A DNA stretch of 64,000 bases, taken from positions 1 through 64,000 of the forward strand of contig JBGCEZ010000069.1 in the NCBI GenBank assembly GCA_045106735.1. Reading direction: 5' to 3'. Under the pieces are notes generated by a model, which was given only the letters and a program-made list of their open reading frames with translations, ran no database searches and had not been told where the DNA came from. This DNA is from JBGCEZ01 sp045106735. Lineage in GTDB: Bacteria; Planctomycetota; Phycisphaerae; Phycisphaerales; SM1A02. Positions 8,756-19,824 of this stretch are shown here, piece after piece. The stretch's first letter is position 1. Each line of letters begins with the position of its first letter. The position numbers were made by a program, and so were the translations under genes.

Positions 8756-9811
8756 TCACGCGAACGCGGACGCCAGGATGATCGCGGTCACGCCCGTGGT
8801 CACGATGGTGATGGCACTGGTGATGTACCCGTCGGACGACTCGAAGTCGGTCATGATGCCCAGGAGCATGCCATAGAACACAAGGGTGATGACAACGCCG
8901 AGACCTCTCGGCAGCGGGGCGGCGACCACCATCAGGGCGAATGCGGGGGCGTACGCCCCGAGGACTTGAAGAATCAGCATGCCGAGTGGCGAGTCGATGC
9001 CGAACCAGACCGCGCCGAGCGCGAAGTACGTGATGAACGCGACAACGTAGAGGATGCCGAAGGCCAGCAGCGTCCCCGCGAGCTCGATCCCGCCGCCGCG
9101 CATGAACCCGACCGCGGCCACGATCAGCAAGCCGATCACCGCGGCGATTGCCGGTTGTCGCCAGGCGGCCCGGATCACGTCTTGTTCGATGTCCGCGTAG
9201 CGCGACGTCTTCGCCAACTTGACGCGCTCGCCACACTCCGGACAAGCGCCACTCTTGACGCCGCGCAAGTCCTGGCCGCATGCGTGGCAGGGCCGCGGCG
9301 GGCCGGCGGTGCCGCCGACCTTGGCCTTGCGGGCGGCTCGGGCGCGGCGGGCTGCTTCTGATTCGATCGCCGGCGTCTGCGGGTCCAAGCGGACGGTGGA
9401 CGGCGCGGCATTGGCCGGGCGTGGCGTCTCCGGCTCGAGGCCGAATGCTCCGTCGTCATCGGATGCGGTGGTCGATGTGCCGGATGCCGCTGCCGCCGTT
9501 GCTGCCGCCGTTGCTGCCGCCGCTGCTGCGGTCGCCGTTGCGTTTCGTGGCGTGTTCGCCTTTGTCGTCGCCTTCGCCGCGACTCGGTCGGCCCCGGCGG
9601 GATTGGACGAGGGCGCCGGTGCGGCCGCCCGCGCGGACTTCGCCTGCCGCTCCACCGCCGCCCGTTCGGCGTCCGTCAGGCAATCAAGGCAGATCGCCGC
9701 ACCGTCCTTGCGACGCACGCGCGGCAGGGCCCCGATCACCTCTTCGCATCGGACGCAGACTTCATTCGGATTGTCCCCGGGCAGGTCGCCGCCAGCTCGA
9801 TCAGCACACAT
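8756..9811 (-). CDS. Zinc-ribbon polytopic membrane protein (paralogue B)
   Basis: 351 residues with the same plan as its downstream neighbour: an N-terminal pair of knuckles (CVRCEEVI, ICLDCLT), a long low-complexity Ala/Thr linker with a run of GCC/ACC-type codons (~9480-9545), a zinc ribbon (CHACGQDLRGVKSGACPECG) and five or so membrane segments. It has one ribbon pair fewer than paralogue A. The 76-bp spacing and shared order suggest duplication and co-transcription. The start at 9811 puts the first Cys pair near residue 19. Function unknown. Confidence 0.72.
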   Translation of the reverse strand: MCADRAGGDLPGDNPNEVCVRCEEVIGALPRVRRKDGAAICLDCLTDAERAAVERQAKSARAAAPAPSSNPAGADRVAAKATTKANTPRNATATAAAAAATAAATAAAASGTSTTASDDDGAFGLEPETPRPANAAPSTVRLDPQTPAIESEAARRARAARKAKVGGTAGPPRPCHACGQDLRGVKSGACPECGERVKLAKTSRYADIEQDVIRAAWRQPAIAAVIGLLIVAAVGFMRGGGIELAGTLLAFGILYVVAFITYFALGAVWFGIDSPLGMLILQVLGAYAPAFALMVVAAPLPRGLGVVITLVFYGMLLGIMTDFESSDGYITSAITIVTTGVTAIILASAFA

Positions 9812-10199
9812 GATTTCAAGGATATCGATCTCGCCGCACCCCGCGAGTCGCCGATCGGGGACATCGAGACATGTCGTTCCGCGAACGGAACTGGGCCCGC
9901 ATCAGCGGGCTCAACCGACGAATGGTGCAGTTGCGCTGGGGAATTGGGGCAAATTCGAGCGTCCGCGGTCGCGGCTGATGGCGTTGCATTCCGCCCATCG
10001 TCGCCATGTTGCGATCAGCATGCGTGCACCCGACGCGGAAGTTGCGGATGCAACATTCATTGAAACATCGAATGGAGGAAAAAGAGGGAGCCGATGGCGG
10101 GAGATGAAGAGGTGGCGTGGTAAGAAGCCTCTGGCTTCTTCGCGAGGACACCCGTGCGGGCCATGCCGGACCTTGATGGACGGTGGCGACTGCGTTCGC
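9812..10199. other. Intergenic region, 388 bp
   Basis: Lies between paralogue B (start) and the sulfatase (end), both on the minus strand, so it should hold the promoter of the zinc-ribbon pair. Its AT content is somewhat higher near 10010-10090. Apart from the hairpin at 10122-10140 I see no gene or repeat. Confidence 0.4.
10122..10140 (-). terminator. Short hairpin downstream of sulfatase
   Basis: AAGAAGCC, a 3-nt loop and GGCTTCTT form a perfect 8-bp stem 60 bp past the sulfatase stop. There is no separate T-run, so this is a weak terminator candidate. Confidence 0.35.
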
Positions 10200-11957
10200 T
10201 TACGGCGCGGTCGGCTCGCGGGTTGCCGCTTCATCCAACCACGCCGCCAGCCCCGCGTCCGGCCATGCCACCGGCTCGCCGGTATCGCGGCGGATGGAAC
10301 GCATCGCGCCGCGAGCCCGCAGGGCCTCCGTCAGCGCGGTGGCAAGACGCTGCGCGATTTCCGGTTGCTCCCGCGCCCGTGACCGCGTCTCCCCGAGATC
10401 TTCGGTCAGGTTGAACAGTTCGAAGCGCGGTGCGTGCTCGGGATCGTGGTAGTGGATCAGCTTCCAGTCGCCGAGCCGAATCCAGGACGCGGGGCCGTAG
10501 CCAGGTCCCTTGGCCGCCCACATGTTGGGCAGATGCCAGACGAACGGCCGCTCGCCCAGGCTCGCGCCGGCGTCCCGCAGCACCGCCCCAAGATCGCGGC
10601 CGTCGATTCGATCGTCGTCGGCGGCGCTCGCGCCCGCCGCGGCGAGGATCGTGGTGAACAGATCCTCGGCGATCATGGGTTCGCCGGTCGTACTGCCGGC
10701 CGCGACCACGCCCGGCCAGCGCACGAGCATCGGCACGCGGCTGCCGCCTTCGCGGGCGCTGCCTTTTCCGTTGGAGAGCGGCCGGTTGTGCGTATTGCGC
10801 TCCCCGCCGCGCGCGTGGTCGGACAAGCCGCCGTTGTCGCTGAAGAAGACGACCAGCGTGTTGCTGGCGAGTTCGAGTCGGTCGAGCTCGGCCAGCACGT
10901 CGGCCAGTGACCGGTCCATCGCTTCGACCATGGAGGCGTAGGCCGCCTCCGTCGCGTCGAGCGCGTCGTACGCTTCCACGTACCGGGCATCGGGCATGAT
11001 CGGCGTGTGCACCGCGTAGTGCGACAGATGCAAGAAGAACGGGGCGTCGCGCATCGCCGCATCGCGCAGGGCGGCGATCGCTTCGCGGGTGAGGGCTTCG
11101 GTGAGGTTCACGTCCGTGCCGTGGTAGTCGGCCAGGCCGGGTACGTCCCACACGCTCGGCTGCTCGGGCTGGCCGCGCCGCCGCCCGCCGGCGTAGTGGT
11201 GCTCGCCGTGGTAGCTGCCGGGGGCGCCGGCCGCGTGCCCGGCGATATTGACATTGAAACCGATGGCCGTGGGGTCGGCGGCGGGCGTGTCCATGGCCGC
11301 GAAGTGCGCCTTGCCGACGTGGATCGTGTGGTAGCCGGCGGCCCGGAGGCGCGCGGGCAGCGCGCTGGCCCGAACGCTGCGGGGAATCGCTGGCCCGGCG
11401 TCCTCGGCCGGGACGAGGCCATTGACGTTCCACGCCGGGAACGTCAGCCGAGGATGTTTCGCGTCGGTCGATTGGCCGCGGCGCAGCGTCCAACTCGTGA
11501 CCATGTGCCGGGCCGCGTTCAGGCCGGTGATCATCGAGATTCGCGACGGCGAACAGATCGGCGTGGCGTAGGCATCGGTCCAGCGCATGCCCTCGCCGGC
11601 CAGACGCTGCATGGCCGGCGTGCGGTACCGGGCGTTGAGTGGCGTGGGGTCGGGGCCGAAGGGCACGGACGTGTCCTGCCAGCCCATGTCGTCCACCAAG
11701 AAGACGACGATGTTTGGCGGCACGGCGGGGAGTGTGTCCGGGGCGACGTCGCCATCGCCGGCGGTGCTCGTTGCGGCGCTGGCGGTGGCGGGGCGAGGCG
11801 CGGGCGCGCCGCCAGCGACCGGGCTGGCCAGTAGGGCCGCGCTGATGGTCCCGCCGACGGCGGTCGCGATGGCCAGGCTCGCCGCGATGGTTCTGGCGAT
11901 GCGGCGGCCGGCAGAGCGGACGAACAAGCTGACGAACGGGCGGCGGGCGAGGGGCAT
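10200..11957 (-). CDS. Secreted sulfatase (formylglycine type)
   Basis: 585 residues. A basic N-terminus and hydrophobic stretch (IARTIAASLAIATAVGGTIS) mark a signal peptide or anchor. NIVVFLVDDMGW supplies the first metal-binding Asp pair (residues ~89-90), and ICSPSRISMITG carries the CxPxR sulfatase signature with Cys135 as the residue oxidised to formylglycine. FFSDNGG and the later GRPLSNGKGSAREGG are further sulfatase blocks. Such enzymes remove sulfate esters, typically from algal or host polysaccharides; specificity is not readable. ATG 11957 is preferred over the upstream in-frame TTG because GGAG lies 7 nt before it. The gene is divergent from the mrp operon. Confidence 0.92.
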   Translation of the reverse strand: MPLARRPFVSLFVRSAGRRIARTIAASLAIATAVGGTISAALLASPVAGGAPAPRPATASAATSTAGDGDVAPDTLPAVPPNIVVFLVDDMGWQDTSVPFGPDPTPLNARYRTPAMQRLAGEGMRWTDAYATPICSPSRISMITGLNAARHMVTSWTLRRGQSTDAKHPRLTFPAWNVNGLVPAEDAGPAIPRSVRASALPARLRAAGYHTIHVGKAHFAAMDTPAADPTAIGFNVNIAGHAAGAPGSYHGEHHYAGGRRRGQPEQPSVWDVPGLADYHGTDVNLTEALTREAIAALRDAAMRDAPFFLHLSHYAVHTPIMPDARYVEAYDALDATEAAYASMVEAMDRSLADVLAELDRLELASNTLVVFFSDNGGLSDHARGGERNTHNRPLSNGKGSAREGGSRVPMLVRWPGVVAAGSTTGEPMIAEDLFTTILAAAGASAADDDRIDGRDLGAVLRDAGASLGERPFVWHLPNMWAAKGPGYGPASWIRLGDWKLIHYHDPEHAPRFELFNLTEDLGETRSRAREQPEIAQRLATALTEALRARGAMRSIRRDTGEPVAWPDAGLAAWLDEAATREPTAP

Positions 11958-12340
11958 GACGCACTCCAAAGCAGGGATCGCCCGACGCTACCGGCGGCCG
12001 ACGCTGTCGTCGCCCGCAACGGCGGGTGGTCTGCGCTTTTGCGGCGTTTCCAGGCTGGAATGCGTCGTGTGCGTCGGCTGGAATCGCCTCCTCCGATGCG
12101 CGAACCCGGGAACTTCCGCGATCCGGCCCGATTCCGATTCGCCGCACCGATGACAAACCGCCGCGCGGACCGATATCCCCAACCCCCGCACCCCGGGTCC
12201 CGTTCCGGGGCACCTGGCCAAGCGCCGAAACCGTGCACGATCCGCGTGGTTCTTTCGCTTCGTCCGATAGTCAGCGGGATATGGTGTCGCCCCGGCCACT
12301 CCGGCCGGACTCCTCCAACTCGTCCGTGGGCCCCACGTCC
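11958..12340. other. Divergent intergenic region, 383 bp
   Basis: Contains the promoters of the sulfatase and of the mrp operon. No clear -35/-10 or operator is visible. The frame of mrpA stays open through much of this region, including an in-frame ATG at 12281, but the translation before 12341 has no membrane character. Confidence 0.4.
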
Positions 12341-14968
12341 ATGCTCCTTGCCGCTGTCCTCACGATCTTCCTTGCCGCGGCCCTCGCTCCGCTGATCCAT
12401 CGCGTGATCGGCGACCGGGCCGGGTTGGCGATTGCGGCGGTACCGGCGATCTGGTTCGTGGTCTTCGCGGCCCAGGTGCCCGGCGTTGCCGCCCTGCACG
12501 GGACCGTCGGCCTCGAAAAGCCGAGCCATTCGGCGGCCGCTGGCGCCCCCCACGATGGTGCGGTCGCCCCCCACGACGGCGATCCCTCCGCCGACGCCCC
12601 CCCCAACGCCAGCTCGGCCGATGACGCCGACGCGGCCCACGACGCGGCCGCCACCAAGAAGGCCAAACTCAAAGAAGGCCTCGGTGGCGTCGGCAGCATC
12701 GCCGTCGGCGACCCGGAACACATCTCGCTCATCGACCAGCCCGGCCTCGGGTTCGACATCGCCCTGTCGATGCGGCTCGACGGCCTGTCGCTGATGTTCG
12801 CCTTGCTCATCACCGGCATCGGCGCCCTCGTCCTGACCTACACCAGCAGCTACCTCGCCCGGGACGTGCGCATGCCGCGTTTCCTGGCCGTGCTCAGTGC
12901 GTTCATGGCGTCGATGTTGGGCATGGTCCTGGCCGACGACATCCTCGTGATGTTCGTCTTCTGGGAACTGACGAGCATCACCTCGTACCTGCTGATTGGC
13001 TTTGACCGCCACCGGGCCGCGGCCCGCCGGGCGGCGATGCAGGCCCTCGTCATCACCGCGTCCGGCGGTCTGGCCATGCTCGCCGGGCTCCTGATCCTGG
13101 CGTCGATCAACAACGGCGACTTCTCGATTCGCGGCATGGTCGCGGCCCGCGAGTCGCTGCAGGCGTCGCCGCTGATCACCGCGGCGATGGTCCTGGTGCT
13201 TGCCGGCTGCTTCACCAAGAGTGCCCAGTTCCCGTTCCACTTCTGGCTGCCCAACGCGATGGAAGCGCCGACCCCGGTCAGCAGCTACCTGCACTCGGCG
13301 ACCATGGTGAAGGCCGGCGTCTACCTGATCGCCCGTCTCAACCCCGTCTTTGGCGGCGGGGCCGGACACTGGGAATCGGTGCTCGTCTTGTTCGCCGGCG
13401 TGACCGCGATTCTCACCGCGTTCCTCGCCCTGCGGCAGTACGCCCTCAAGAAGCTGCTCGCCTACAGCACCACCGCGTCGCTGTCGGTCATCATCATGGG
13501 CATTGGAATCGGCACCAAGGCCGGGGCCAAGGGGGCCATGGTCTTCCTGCTCGCCCACGCCCTCTACAAGTGCTGCCTCTTCCAGACGGCCGGCAACCTC
13601 ACCCACGCCACGGGCGAGAAGGACGTCAAGAAGCTCTCCGGCCTGCGGAAGGCGATGCCCATCGCCGCGGCTGGCGGCATGCTCGGCGGCCTGGCGATGA
13701 TCGGCATCCCGCCGATGTTCGGCTACCTCGGCAAGGAGTCGATGGCCGTGGCCACCTGGGGCGCCCCCGCGGCCAAGTGGTTCGTGGTGTTCGCGCTGAT
13801 CTGCGCCGGCTCCGTTTTCGTCATGATCGGCGGGGCGACGGGCGTGCGTCCATTCCTGGGCGAGCCGCGCGAAACGAAGCTCACCCCGCACGAAGCGCCG
13901 TGGTCCATGTGGCTCGGCCCCGTCGTGCTCGGCGTCCTGGGACTCGTCCTTGGGTTGGCCTTGCCGCTGACCGGCACGTACCTGATCGGCCCCGCCGCGT
14001 CGGCCGTTCGCGGCACGACCGTCGGCGTGCACCTGTCCTTCTGGCACGGCGTCAACGTGCCGCTGCTCATCGACCTGATCATGCTCGCCCTCGGCTTCAC
14101 GCTGCTTTGGCGACGCGCGTCGATCGAGTCGGCCATGAGTTCGCTCGATGGCGCCTTTGCCCGCGGTCCCGATCGCGGCTTTGACGTACTGATGGCCGGG
14201 ATCGGCGGCTTTGCCCGCACGCTCACCCGCATCCTGCAGAACGGTTCGCTGCCCTGGTACCTGATCACCGTGCTGGTGTTCGCGATGGCCGTGCTTGGCC
14301 CCGCGGTCTGGCGTGGGCTCGGCGACGTGGGCACCACCGCTGGCGTCCGCGACACGGTGATGGACCTGCAGGCCCACGAAGTCCTGACCTGCTTGAGCAT
14401 CCTGCTCGGCTGCTACGCGATGGTCCGCACGCGTTCGCGCCTCAGTGCGATCGGCGCCCTGGGTCTGGTCGGCTTTGCCGTCGCCTTGATCTTCGTCTTC
14501 TACGGCGCCCCCGACCTGGCCATCACCCAGTTCCTGGTGGAGACGCTCAGCGTCCTGTTGCTGGTGTTGGTGTTCTACCGCTTGCCGTCGTTCAAGCACT
14601 TCTCCCGCCGGTCGACGCGGATTCGCGACGGGGCAATCGCCATCGCCGTGGGCGTGGTCATGGCCACGCTGGTCATGGTCGCCGCCGAAACCGAGATCGG
14701 CGACCGCGAAGTGCGGGAGTACTACGGCGAAGTCAGCTACCTGGAAGCGCACGGCAAGAACGTCGTCAACGTCATCCTGGTCGACTTCCGCAGCATCGAC
14801 ACGATGGGCGAGATCACCGTGCTCATGATCGCCGCCCTCGGCGTGTTCGGCCTGATGAAGCTTCGGCCGAAGGGCCGCGATGCCACGGCGGGCGATGGGG
14901 CAGGCGATGGCGCGGGCGACGGCGACGGCTCCACCGCGACTCCCGAACCGGGAGATGCCGCCTCATGA
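12341..14968 (+). CDS. mrpA: Mrp Na+/H+ antiporter subunit A
   Basis: 875 residues from ATG 12341, where a hydrophobic first helix begins (MLLAAVLTIFLAAALAPLI). It is related to the NuoL/ND5 proton-channel subunit of complex I: SYLARDVRMPRF, the FWELTSITSYLLIGF segment with its conserved Glu, FPFHFWLPNAMEAPTPVSSY, and the long run of further helices. The C-terminal part (FYRLPSFKHFSRRSTRIRDG, then NVVNVILVDFRSIDTMGEIT) is the MrpA-specific extension. An unusual loop of ~65 residues rich in Ala/Asp/Pro separates the second and third helices (residues ~55-115). First gene of a seven-gene operon; its TGA overlaps the mrpB ATG (ATGA). ATG 12281 would add 20 polar residues and is less likely. Confidence 0.92.
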   Translation: MLLAAVLTIFLAAALAPLIHRVIGDRAGLAIAAVPAIWFVVFAAQVPGVAALHGTVGLEKPSHSAAAGAPHDGAVAPHDGDPSADAPPNASSADDADAAHDAAATKKAKLKEGLGGVGSIAVGDPEHISLIDQPGLGFDIALSMRLDGLSLMFALLITGIGALVLTYTSSYLARDVRMPRFLAVLSAFMASMLGMVLADDILVMFVFWELTSITSYLLIGFDRHRAAARRAAMQALVITASGGLAMLAGLLILASINNGDFSIRGMVAARESLQASPLITAAMVLVLAGCFTKSAQFPFHFWLPNAMEAPTPVSSYLHSATMVKAGVYLIARLNPVFGGGAGHWESVLVLFAGVTAILTAFLALRQYALKKLLAYSTTASLSVIIMGIGIGTKAGAKGAMVFLLAHALYKCCLFQTAGNLTHATGEKDVKKLSGLRKAMPIAAAGGMLGGLAMIGIPPMFGYLGKESMAVATWGAPAAKWFVVFALICAGSVFVMIGGATGVRPFLGEPRETKLTPHEAPWSMWLGPVVLGVLGLVLGLALPLTGTYLIGPAASAVRGTTVGVHLSFWHGVNVPLLIDLIMLALGFTLLWRRASIESAMSSLDGAFARGPDRGFDVLMAGIGGFARTLTRILQNGSLPWYLITVLVFAMAVLGPAVWRGLGDVGTTAGVRDTVMDLQAHEVLTCLSILLGCYAMVRTRSRLSAIGALGLVGFAVALIFVFYGAPDLAITQFLVETLSVLLLVLVFYRLPSFKHFSRRSTRIRDGAIAIAVGVVMATLVMVAAETEIGDREVREYYGEVSYLEAHGKNVVNVILVDFRSIDTMGEITVLMIAALGVFGLMKLRPKGRDATAGDGAGDGAGDGDGSTATPEPGDAAS

Positions 14969-15357
14969 CTTCTGCTTCGATCATCCTGCGCACCGTGGCC
15001 CGCGGCGTGATGCCGTTGATGCTGCTGTTTGCGGTGTTCTTGTTCCTCAAGGGCCACTACGAGCCGGGCGGTGGATTCATCGCCGGCTTGGTCGCCGCGA
15101 GCGGCTACCTCGTGTACGCCCTGGCGTTCGGCGTGGACCAGGCCCGCGAGCTGCTGCGGGTCAATCCCGTCGCCCTCATGGCCGTTGGACTGTTCATCGC
15201 CCTGGTGGCCGGCGTCATTGGCCTGGCCATGGGACGTCCGTTCATGGCCGGCGTGTGGGTCGGCCCCGTTGGCACCCCGGTGCTCTTTGACCTGGGCGTG
15301 TTCCTGGTCGTCGTCGGCGTGACCCTCACTTCGATCTTCACGTTGGCGGAGGACTGA
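14965..15357 (+). CDS. mrpB: Mrp Na+/H+ antiporter subunit B
   Basis: 130 residues, four membrane helices, with the subunit B signature FLFLKGHYEPGGGFIAGLV near residues 28-46. It starts in a 4-bp overlap with mrpA, implying translational coupling. Mrp antiporters need all seven subunits, exchanging cytoplasmic Na+ for external H+ in alkaline or saline conditions. Confidence 0.93.
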   Translation: MTSASIILRTVARGVMPLMLLFAVFLFLKGHYEPGGGFIAGLVAASGYLVYALAFGVDQARELLRVNPVALMAVGLFIALVAGVIGLAMGRPFMAGVWVGPVGTPVLFDLGVFLVVVGVTLTSIFTLAED

Positions 15358-15362
15358 GAACC

Positions 15363-15709
15363 ATGACGCTCCTCCTGGCCATCACGATCGGCGCGATGTA
15401 CGCCACCGCGGTGTACCTCATCCTGCGCCGCAGCATCGTCAAGCTGCTGATCGGCCTGTCGATGCTCGCCCACGGCGGCAACCTGCTCGTCTTTGTCGCC
15501 GGCGGACTGGCTCCGCGCGGTGAGTCGCCGCTCATCCGGCCGACCGAAAAGGTCCTCCGCGAAGGCACGCAGGACCCGATTCCCGAAGCCTTGGTGCTGA
15601 CCGCGATCGTCATCGGCTTTGGCGTGCTCGCCTTTGCCCTGACGCTCTTCAAGCAGGCCTACAACGCCACCGGTACCGACGACGTTCAAGCGATGCAGGA
15701 TCCGGCGGC

Positions 15710-15713
<4 letters not shown>
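15363..15713 (+). CDS. mrpC: Mrp Na+/H+ antiporter subunit C
   Basis: 116 residues with three helices, homologous to NuoK. AVYLILRRSIVKLLIGLSML and the later DPIPEALVLTAIVIGFG match subunit C, including the DPxPxALVLTAIVI block. The start follows mrpB by 5 bp, and the stop overlaps mrpD by 4 bp. Confidence 0.93.
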
Positions 15714-17511
<1,798 letters not shown>

Positions 17512-17515
<4 letters not shown>

Positions 17516-17991
17516 AGGCATTCATCGCCAACATCGGCCTGGCCGTGGCCTGGGCGCTCATCACCGATGACTTCAGCACGCACAACGTGGTGATCGGCCT
17601 CGTGATGGGCTACGTGCTCTTCCTGCTGCTCGCCCCGGCCATGGGCGAAGGCGCGACCGGCTACGTGCGCCGCGTCGGGCGGATCGCGGCGTTCATCGCC
17701 TTCTTCGCCCGCGAGATGGTGAAGGCGAACCTGCGCATGGTCTACCACGTCCTGACGCCGCACTCGTCCATGAGCCCCGGCGTGGTCGGCGTGCCGCTCG
17801 AACCGGCCAGCGATCTTGAGATCACGCTGCTGGCGAACCTCGTCACGCTGACGCCGGGCACGCTCTCGGTCGATGTTTCCGGCGATCGCCGCACGCTGTA
17901 CGTGCACGCGGTTGACTGCGTGGACCCCGAGGCGGTCCGCAAGGAGATCAAGGACGGCTTCGAAGCACGCCTGCTGGAGCTGACCCGATGA
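17512..17991 (+). CDS. mrpE: Mrp Na+/H+ antiporter subunit E
   Basis: 159 residues beginning at GTG 17512 inside the mrpD stop. Two to three N-terminal helices, then FFAREMVKANLRMVYHVLTP and LANLVTLTPGTLSVDVSGDR, the hallmark of subunit E. It ends in an ATGA overlap with mrpF. Confidence 0.93.
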
Positions 17992-18440
17992 ATGCTCCAC
18001 GACCCACGGTGGCCCGGGCGCCCCTGAGCTTTGCGGCGATCTTCTTCGCCATCGGCCTGTGGCTGATTCTTCCGGCCCAGGCGCCGGCCTTGGCCGGGGC
18101 GGCCGACGATGCCGGCGCGCTCGGCAGCGATCCGGCGGCGGTCGAGGCGGCGGTGCGCACCATCGCCTCGCCCTTCTTGCGGTCGAGTGGGATGTTCATC
18201 CTTGGCGTGCTGGCGTTCTCGCAGATCCTGGGCGTGATCCGGCTGCTCAAGGGCCCGTCGCTGGCCGACCGCGTGATCGTGCTCGACTTCCTGGGCGTGA
18301 CCGCCGCATCGATGGCCGGCGTCTACTCCGTCATCCACGAGGATCCGCTCTTTCTCCGCGTCGCCATCGTGCTGTCGTTGGTGAGCTTCGTGGGAACGAT
18401 CGGATTCGCCCTCTACTGCGAGAAGCGGGGGGTCGCCTGA
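17988..18440 (+). CDS. mrpF: Mrp Na+/H+ antiporter subunit F with N-terminal extension
   Basis: 150 residues. The core from ~65 (ILGVLAFSQILGVIRLLKGP, then SLADRVIVLDFLGV) is a standard three-helix subunit F of ~85-90 residues. The first ~60 residues form an extra segment with its own hydrophobic stretch (LSFAAIFFAIGLWLILPAQA) and an Ala/Asp-rich linker, resembling a signal peptide or extra helix. The ATG at 17988 is in a 4-bp overlap with mrpE; an internal ATG near the core would give a standard-length protein, so the extension should be tested. Confidence 0.88.
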   Translation: MNAPRPTVARAPLSFAAIFFAIGLWLILPAQAPALAGAADDAGALGSDPAAVEAAVRTIASPFLRSSGMFILGVLAFSQILGVIRLLKGPSLADRVIVLDFLGVTAASMAGVYSVIHEDPLFLRVAIVLSLVSFVGTIGFALYCEKRGVA

Positions 18441-18823
18441 TGCCCGAGATCGTGCGCTTCATTCTGGTTGATGCCCTGCTGATCGCCGGCGCGTTCTTCG
18501 TGCTCGTGGCCGGCGTGGGCTTGGTGCGGATGCCCGACTTGCTGCTCCGCATGCAAGGGGCGGCCAAGGCCGGCACCCTCGGCGTGGGCCTGATCGTGCT
18601 CGCGGTGGCGGTGGCGTACGGCACCGTCGGCGTGTTCACGCGCGCGGTGCTGCTCATCGGGTTCTACTTCATCACCGCCCCGGTGGCCGGGCACATCATC
18701 AGCCGCGCGGCGTACCGCAGCGGCATCGGTCTGTGGGACCGGATGGTGTGCGATGACTTCCGGGCGGCCGTTGAAGCCGAGGGCTTTGAGCGCGCATCCG
18801 ACGAGGTCATGGACGCGGAGTGA
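18440..18823 (+). CDS. mrpG: Mrp Na+/H+ antiporter subunit G
   Basis: 127 residues, three helices. VAGVGLVRMPDLLLRMQGAA is the subunit G signature with its conserved RxPDxxxRxQ motif, followed by AKAGTLGVGLIVLAVAV. It starts in the mrpF stop codon (ATGA). Last gene of the operon; the next gene (nhaR-like) is convergent 86 bp away, with no strong terminator between them. Confidence 0.93.
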   Translation: MPEIVRFILVDALLIAGAFFVLVAGVGLVRMPDLLLRMQGAAKAGTLGVGLIVLAVAVAYGTVGVFTRAVLLIGFYFITAPVAGHIISRAAYRSGIGLWDRMVCDDFRAAVEAEGFERASDEVMDAE

Positions 18824-18909
18824 TCCGCGGCGTCGTCCGGGCGGTTCGAGCCGCGGCGAGTTCGCGGCGTGATCCGCGGCGTGAACCGAGTGGTTTGGGC
18901 CGACCGCGG

Positions 18910-19824
18910 TCAGGCCGTCGCGGCCGCCGAATTCGCCACACTCGCGGCGCTCGAGCAGATCGCCTGTACCAGCGGGTTTTCAATCCGCCGCTCGACGGTG
19001 ATCGCGAAGAAGCGCTCAATCAGGTCCGACACTTCGCCCAGGCATTGAACGTCGTACTGACGCTCGATGACGTCGCTGATCATCGCCGGCGCGGGGAACA
19101 CGCCGAGGCCTTCCTGTCCGAAGGCCTTGAGCATGCCGCTGTCTTCGACTTCGGCCACGATCGCGGGGCGAATCTCGTGCTCGTAGAGCCACTGATCGAC
19201 GCTGCGGCGCATGGTCGTGTTCGCGGTGGGGACGAGCAGCCGGGCGCCTTCAAGGCACGCCGGGAACACGCCCTCAAGGCCCGCGGCGACTTCCGGCGTG
19301 GCAAAGAACGCAATCGGGCACGACACGATCTCGTGGCTGAACGCCTTCACCGGAAGATCGATGCCCATCGGGGCGTCGGTCAGCACCACGTCGAGGGCGT
19401 AGCTGGCCAGCAGGCCGGCCAGACTTTCGGCCTTGTCCTCGTTGCACACCAGGTGCACATCGTGCTCCACGTCAAACGCGGGGCGGATCAGCCGCGTGGC
19501 GACGAGCTTGGGCACCGCATCGGCCACGCCGACGCGCAGGCGCCGCGGGCCGCCGTGGGCGCGGTTGGCCAGCGTGTCCTGCAACTCGCCGCCCAGGGCG
19601 AAGATCTGCTCGGCGTACTGGTGGACGACGCGGCCGGTCTCGGTCAGGACGAGTCGTCGTCCGGTCCGGCGGAACAGCGGGGCGCCGATGCGCTTCTCGA
19701 GCGAGCGAACCTGGGCGCTGATCGTGGGCTGGGCCAGACCGAGCTTCTCGCCCGCACGGGTGATGCTGCCTTCGTTGGCCGCGACCCAGAAGTAGTGCAG
19801 GTGGTGGTAGTTCAGCTGTTCCAT
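18910..19824 (-). CDS. nhaR: LysR-family regulator, NhaR-like
   Basis: 304 residues. An N-terminal winged HTH (NYHHLHYFWVAANEGSITRA at ~5-24, AQPTISAQVRSLE at ~31-43) is followed by a LysR effector domain. The wording of the HTH start is close to NhaR, the sodium-responsive activator of Na+/H+ antiporters, rather than to a generic LysR. Its position tail-to-tail with a complete mrp operon supports a role in Na+/pH control. Whether it binds the mrp promoter, 7 kb away at 11.96-12.34 kb, is an inference. ATG 19824 directly precedes the HTH. Confidence 0.85.
   Translation of the reverse strand: MEQLNYHHLHYFWVAANEGSITRAGEKLGLAQPTISAQVRSLEKRIGAPLFRRTGRRLVLTETGRVVHQYAEQIFALGGELQDTLANRAHGGPRRLRVGVADAVPKLVATRLIRPAFDVEHDVHLVCNEDKAESLAGLLASYALDVVLTDAPMGIDLPVKAFSHEIVSCPIAFFATPEVAAGLEGVFPACLEGARLLVPTANTTMRRSVDQWLYEHEIRPAIVAEVEDSGMLKAFGQEGLGVFPAPAMISDVIERQYDVQCLGEVSDLIERFFAITVERRIENPLVQAICSSAASVANSAAATA

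Noticed and set aside
11531..14752. Minus-strand open frame of over 1000 codons opposite mrpA
   Set aside because: The translation is Gly/Arg/His/Gln/Glu-rich with no hydrophobic core, as expected for the complement of GC-rich membrane-protein codons. The plus-strand mrpA is unmistakable.
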